Assembly: GCA_945905835.1 (NCBI GenBank)
Contig: CAMDQJ010000023.1
Coordinates: 1 to 41,129, forward strand
DNA length: 41,129 nt
From: Asaia bogorensis
GTDB taxonomy: Bacteria > Pseudomonadota > Alphaproteobacteria > Reyranellales > Reyranellaceae
Reading direction: 5' to 3'
The stretch's first letter is position 1. The number at the start of each line of letters is the position of its first letter. A model generated the notes under the pieces. The model saw nothing but the letters and a program-made list of their open reading frames with translations, searched no databases and had not been told where the DNA came from. Of the stretch, positions 39,240 to 41,129 are shown one piece after another. A program made the translations under genes and the position numbers.

Positions 39240-39967
39240 TCAGGCAAATCGAGCCAGGCGCGCATGGTGTTTTCCAGCACCTTGGCGAGGAAAAATAAAA
39301 GCTCGGTCGACTGCTCCGGCCCGAACTGCTGCGGATCGCGTGCGCCGAAGCACATCACGGCGTCGGGCGAGCCGGACGAGACGCGCAGGCGCATCAGCAC
39401 ATCGGATTGTACGAAGCGCGAGGTCTCGCCGAAGAACGCCTCTTCGCCGATGATGGCGCTGCGTAGCCGAGCGTGCTTGTCGGTGCCGATGGCGGCGTCG
39501 ATGGCGCCGGGCGCCAGCACATAGACGCCGCGCACCGGCGCGCGCTTGGGCGCGTCGGCGTTGGCTTCGATCGCGAGCGTGATGAAGTCGACGTCCAGAA
39601 GCTCGGGCAGCTCGTGGGCCACGACATGGATCATCTTCTCGAAGGTCGTCGCCTGGATGATGCTGATGACCGCGGCCTGGATGCGGTTCTGCACGATCTG
39701 GTTCTGCTTGGAGTTGGCGATGATCTCGACGCGCTCGCCTTTCAGCTTTTCAATCTCGCCGCGCAGGCGCTTGAGCAGTGTCTGCTGCATGTCGATGACG
39801 CCCGGTCCCGACGCCTTGGGCGCGGCGCCCAGCACTTCCGCGAGGTCGGGGCGCTCGGTGAGGAACCCGGGATGGGCGTTGAGATAGGCCACGACATCCT
39901 CGGCGGTGATGACCTTCACCTTCCGTTCCGAGCCGTCCGGCGCCGCGATCGTGCCGTCGCTGCCCAT
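39236..39967 (-). CDS. DUF484 family protein
   Basis: A 243-residue protein with the DUF484 hallmarks: an N-terminal region with VVAYLNAHPGFL, a coiled coil at about 62-85, and a GAF-like C-terminal domain (about 105-240). The function is not established; it almost always sits next to xerC, as here (4-bp overlap). The ATG at 39967 lies 14 bp after the transaldolase stop on the same strand, so the three genes form an operon. Confidence 0.88.
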   Translation of the reverse strand: MGSDGTIAAPDGSERKVKVITAEDVVAYLNAHPGFLTERPDLAEVLGAAPKASGPGVIDMQQTLLKRLRGEIEKLKGERVEIIANSKQNQIVQNRIQAAVISIIQATTFEKMIHVVAHELPELLDVDFITLAIEANADAPKRAPVRGVYVLAPGAIDAAIGTDKHARLRSAIIGEEAFFGETSRFVQSDVLMRLRVSSGSPDAVMCFGARDPQQFGPEQSTELLFFLAKVLENTMRAWLDLPE

Positions 39968-39981
39968 GCGTTTGCCTTTGG

Positions 39982-40638
39982 TCAGAGGATCGATTGGCCG
40001 GTCTTGGCCCAGTCGTCGAGGAAGGCTTTCAGTCCCTGGTCGGTCAGCGCGTGCTTGAAGAGCGCGCGCAGGATGGCGGGCGGCACGGTGGCGACATGGG
40101 CGCCCATCTTGGCGGCCCGAATGACGTGCTGGGTATGGCGGATCGAGGCCACCAGCACCTCGGTCTTGAAGTGCGGATACTGGCGATAGATCGTCATGAT
40201 CTCGTCGATCAGCATCATGCCGTCATGGCCGTTGTCGTCGATGCGGCCGACGAAGGGCGAGATGAACGAGGCGTTGGCCTTGGCGGCGAGCAGCGCCTGG
40301 CCCGCCGAAAAGCACAGGGTGACGTTCACCATCGTGCCTTCGGCGGCGAGCGCCTTGCAGGTCTTCAGGCCGTCGGGCGTGAGCGGTACTTTTACAGTGA
40401 CGTTCTTGGCCAGCTTGGCGAGCTTGCGGCCTTCCTCGAGCATCGTCTTGTGGTCAGTGGCGACCGTCTCGGCGCTGACCGGACCCGGCACGATGGCGCA
40501 GATCTCCTTGATCACGTCGAGCATCGGCCGGCCCGATTTCATGATCAGGGAGGGGTTGGTGGTCACCCCGTCGAGCAGGCCGGATGCCGCCAGGTCCTTG
40601 ATGTCGGCGACATCGGCGGTATCGACGAAGAACTTCAT
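39982..40638 (-). CDS. fsa: Transaldolase / fructose-6-phosphate aldolase
   Basis: A 218-residue class I aldolase of the small transaldolase (TalC/FSA) group. The N-terminus [16 protein letters not shown] and the TTNPSL motif (residues 26-31) are typical; the Schiff-base lysine is Lys83 in VTVKVPLT. It either cleaves or forms fructose 6-phosphate, or serves as the cell's transaldolase; sequence alone does not decide. The ATG at 40638 is chosen for the family length. GGGGTAG precedes it. It is divergent from priA. Confidence 0.93.
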   Translation of the reverse strand: MKFFVDTADVADIKDLAASGLLDGVTTNPSLIMKSGRPMLDVIKEICAIVPGPVSAETVATDHKTMLEEGRKLAKLAKNVTVKVPLTPDGLKTCKALAAEGTMVNVTLCFSAGQALLAAKANASFISPFVGRIDDNGHDGMMLIDEIMTIYRQYPHFKTEVLVASIRHTQHVIRAAKMGAHVATVPPAILRALFKHALTDQGLKAFLDDWAKTGQSIL

Positions 40639-40651
40639 ATAAACTACCCCA

Positions 40652-41129
40652 ATGGCCAGTGGTAAGGACGCACGCGTCACCACAATTTCTAGCGTTTCAC
40701 CCCCGGAGTCACAAGGCGACCGGGGTGCGTTGGCTGGTGTCGAATCGGTGGAAAAGATTGCCTCGGGGACGGCCGGAAGAACGGTTCGCGTCCTGCTGCC
40801 ACTGCCTTTGGCCGATGCCTACGATTACAGCGTGCCCGAAGGGCTGGACGTCGCCACCGGCCAGTTCGTGGTCGTGCCGCTCGGCAAGCGCGAAACGGTG
40901 GGCGTCGTCTGGGGCGAGGGCTCGGGCGAGGTCACGCCCGAAAAGCTGCGCGACGTGATCGAAATCCTGCCGGCGTTGCCGATGGCCGAGCCGATGCGCC
41001 GCTTCGTCGACTGGGTCGGGTCCTACACGCTGTCGCCGCCGGGCGCGGTCCTGCGCATGGCCATGAGCGTACCCTCGGCACTCGAGGCGCCGCGCACGGA
41101 GACCGTCTATCGCAAGCCGGATGCGCCAT
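40652..41129 (+). CDS. priA: Primosomal protein N' (replication restart helicase), N-terminal part
   Basis: The last 478 bases open a frame that runs off the window. Residues from about 45 ([20 protein letters not shown], then [19 protein letters not shown]) are the 3'-DNA-binding domain of PriA. The helicase and zinc-binding parts would lie beyond the window. The frame starts at ATG 40652, only 13 bp from the fsa ATG. A GTG at 40748 ([15 protein letters not shown]) is an alternative that would leave room for divergent promoters. The first 32 residues of the longer form are low in conservation signals. Confidence 0.88.
   Translation, partial: MASGKDARVTTISSVSPPESQGDRGALAGVESVEKIASGTAGRTVRVLLPLPLADAYDYSVPEGLDVATGQFVVVPLGKRETVGVVWGEGSGEVTPEKLRDVIEILPALPMAEPMRRFVDWVGSYTLSPPGAVLRMAMSVPSALEAPRTETVYRKPDAP

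Overview
The window is a gene-dense, high-GC stretch of an alphaproteobacterial chromosome. The evidence is a stand-alone F0 ATP synthase operon (atpI-B-E-F'-F, without the F1 genes), a CcrM-type GANTC methyltransferase, the mutY / DUF721(DciA) / dsbA / smc order, dapE next to truA-fmt, zapE near mdh-sucCDAB-lpdA, and xerC-DUF484-transaldolase beside priA. It is not a textbook rhizobial or rhodobacterial arrangement. My impression is Reyranella-like or Rhodospirillales-like, but this cannot be proven from the window.

Layout: (1) 1-630 is accessory: the end of an IS5-type element and a small secreted protein of unknown function. (2) 641-3238 is the F0 operon on the minus strand, with a promoter candidate and a terminator. 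(3) 3268-9086 is a sulfur/cupin neighbourhood: a protein with a thiol-dioxygenase-like cupin and four rhodanese-like domains, a soluble lytic transglycosylase, a Gln-type thiol dioxygenase, a LysE-type exporter and a small cupin. (4) 9136-14329 is mainly nucleic-acid maintenance: MoaB, a SplB-like radical SAM protein with a candidate SOS box, a nucleotidyltransferase, RNase HII, CcrM and MutY. (5) 14376-19821 holds a DUF721/DciA region in frame with a DsbA domain, a second DsbA-like protein and the condensin SMC. (6) 19923-26318 holds DapE, a membrane protein, TruA, Fmt, ZapE and two alpha/beta hydrolases. (7) 26400-35432 is the TCA block: malate dehydrogenase, succinyl-CoA synthetase, the complete 2-oxoglutarate dehydrogenase complex and a small membrane protein. 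(8) 35485-38163 holds a VOC protein, an MFS transporter whose 5' end lies in a palindromic repeat, and a secreted hydrolase. (9) 38286-41129 holds XerC, DUF484 and a transaldolase-like aldolase on the minus strand, and the start of PriA on the plus strand.

Most of the window is housekeeping. The points that stand out are the DciA-DsbA continuous reading frame, the cupin/tetra-rhodanese protein next to a second thiol dioxygenase, a GTTC-N7-GTTC box in front of the radical SAM gene, three GANTC sites around the ccrM start, the palindromic element forming the 5' end of the MFS gene, and a perfect 22-bp palindrome with an extra half-site between convergent genes. No tRNA, rRNA or CRISPR array was seen.
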